Source: Anaerolineales bacterium
GTDB taxonomy: Bacteria; Chloroflexota; Anaerolineae; Anaerolineales; DRMV01
Assembly: GCA_026991215.1 (NCBI GenBank)
Contig: JALXBY010000151.1
Coordinates: forward strand, 1 to 6,305
Direction of reading: 5' to 3'
DNA: 6,305 nt
Below, in pieces: positions 5,410-6,305 of this stretch. The position numbers and the translations under genes are program-made. The notes beneath the pieces are model-generated. The model was given only the letters and a program-made list of their open reading frames with translations, did not search any database and was not told the origin of the DNA. Position 1 is the first letter of the stretch, and each line of letters starts with the position of its first letter.

Positions 5410-6305
5410 ATGCGCTGGGACCTCATCCCTCCCCTGCCCACCTACGTGGACCCGCAATCGCCGGAGTTTCAGGCCAACGCGGCCCATCACCAGGCCCTGG
5501 CCGAGGAACTCAAGGCGCGTTTGGCCCAGGTGCGCAAGGGCGGACCCGAAAAATACCACAAGCGCATCGCGCAGCAGGGCAAGCTCTTCGTGCGGGAGCG
5601 CATCCGCCGGCTCCTGGACCCGGATTCGCCCTTCCTGGAACTCTCGCCCCTGGCCGCGTGGGGCGTGTACGACGACGAGTACGGCCCCGTGCCTTCCGCG
5701 GGTATCGTGACCGGCATCGGCCGGGTCGCGGGCAAACTGGTCATGATTATCGCCAACGACGCCACGGTCAAAGGCGGCACCTACTTCCCCCTGACGGTGA
5801 AAAAGCACCTGCGGGCCCAGCAGATTGCCGAGGAGAACCACCTGCCCTGCATCTACCTGGTGGATTCGGGCGGCGCGTTCCTGCCCCTGCAGGCCGAGGT
5901 GTTCCCGGATATGTTCCACTTTGGCCGCATCTTCTACAACCAGGCCCGCATGAGCGCGAAGGGCATCCCGCAAATTGCCGTGGTCATGGGGCTGAGCACC
6001 GCGGGCGGCGCGTACGTGCCGGCCATGAGCGACGACGTGGTCATCGTCAAGGGTACGGGCGCCATCTTCCTGGGCGGCCCGCCCCTGGTCAAGGCCGCCA
6101 CGGGCGTGGAGGTCACCGCGGACGAACTGGGCGGCGCGGACGTGCACACCCGCATCTCCGGCGTGGCCGACTACTACGCGGAAAACGACGAGGAGGCCCT
6201 GGAAATCACCCGGCAGATTGTGGCCGCGCTGCCGCCCCGTACCTTCACCGGTCCCTCCTGGCTGGACTTCCTGGACGTGACCCCGCCCGAAGACCCCCTC
6301 TATCC
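5410..6305 (+). CDS. mccB: Acyl-CoA carboxylase carboxyltransferase subunit, probably methylcrotonyl-CoA carboxylase beta, 3' end off window
   Basis: Biotin-dependent carboxyltransferase: moves CO2 from carboxybiotin to an acyl-CoA, most likely 3-methylcrotonyl-CoA in leucine breakdown, together with a biotin carboxylase/BCCP alpha subunit not in view. The frame is open to the window end: 298 complete codons of about 535 expected. Family markers are GKLFVRERIRRLLDPDSPFLEL (57-78, given as span), IIANDATVKGGTYFPLTVKK (113-132), LPCIYLVDSGGAFLP (145-159, first oxyanion-hole glycines), QAEVFPD..HFGRIFYNQA (161-179), STAGGAYVPAMSDD (196-209, second oxyanion hole) and GPPLVKAATGVEV (223-235). These match human MCCC2 closely from memory and fit MccB better than propionyl-CoA carboxylase beta. 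Geranyl-CoA or another branched acyl-CoA is possible. The ATG at 5410 has GGAGGG at 5400-5405, well placed. It is divergent from polX, with overlapping promoters. Confidence 0.93.
   Translation, partial: MRWDLIPPLPTYVDPQSPEFQANAAHHQALAEELKARLAQVRKGGPEKYHKRIAQQGKLFVRERIRRLLDPDSPFLELSPLAAWGVYDDEYGPVPSAGIVTGIGRVAGKLVMIIANDATVKGGTYFPLTVKKHLRAQQIAEENHLPCIYLVDSGGAFLPLQAEVFPDMFHFGRIFYNQARMSAKGIPQIAVVMGLSTAGGAYVPAMSDDVVIVKGTGAIFLGGPPLVKAATGVEVTADELGGADVHTRISGVADYYAENDEEALEITRQIVAALPPRTFTGPSWLDFLDVTPPEDPLY

Noticed and set aside
5356..6147. Minus-strand open frame of 263 codons over the carboxyltransferase gene
   Set aside because: It is antisense to a strongly conserved MccB-type frame, has His/Gly/Arg-rich composition, and matches no family I recognise.

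Overview
This is a GC-rich, densely coding bacterial chromosomal window (roughly two-thirds G+C by eye). It holds five protein genes, two of them cut by the window edges. There is no sign of phage, insertion sequence, CRISPR or RNA gene. Gene content and style suggest a member of Chloroflexota (Anaerolineae or a relative), possibly thermophilic: YvcK carries an N-terminal membrane anchor, a PolX/PHP protein is present, a methylcrotonyl-CoA-type carboxyltransferase is present, and one intergenic gap holds a GC-rich heptamer array. This placement is an inference from recollection of such genomes. A GC-rich Firmicute or a Deinococcus-Thermus relative is not excluded.

Layout. Bases 2-1099 (+) are the C-terminal part of the chaperone DnaK. 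It ends against a convergent gene, and the roughly 100-base gap between them is filled by two adjacent hairpins (1123-1162 and 1166-1200). On the minus strand, read from 5297 down to 1193, three genes lie in one direction: a PolX-type protein with a C-terminal PHP phosphoesterase domain (5297-3552), an agmatinase/arginase-family ureohydrolase (3459-2530), and a membrane-anchored YvcK/CofD-like protein (2521-1193). The ureohydrolase stop codon lies inside the yvcK Shine-Dalgarno sequence, so those two are probably translationally coupled. The polX-ureohydrolase gap of 97 bases (3460-3551 plus the stop codon region) is mostly a degenerate 7-bp tandem repeat. From 5410 rightward (+) runs the N-terminal part of a biotin-dependent acyl-CoA carboxyltransferase, most like methylcrotonyl-CoA carboxylase beta subunit. 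It is cut by the window end.

The 112-base divergent region 5298-5409 has a compact back-to-back promoter arrangement. A minus-strand TTGGAA-17-TATAAC promoter and a plus-strand extended -10 (TG-T-TATACT) overlap in the same A/T-rich core, with an imperfect inverted repeat around it. One switch could therefore govern the three-gene operon and the carboxylase gene in opposition.

The most notable protein observation is in the PolX homologue. Two of the three catalytic aspartates of the polymerase palm appear replaced (by Arg198 and Val243), and the GS of the GSxRR motif is GD. All nine metal ligands of the PHP domain are present. This looks like a PolX family member that has lost nucleotide-transfer activity but kept its nuclease/phosphoesterase domain. 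The three minus-strand genes (DNA repair-like, ureohydrolase, cell-envelope/carbon control) have no obvious shared pathway, and their co-transcription may be only organisational.
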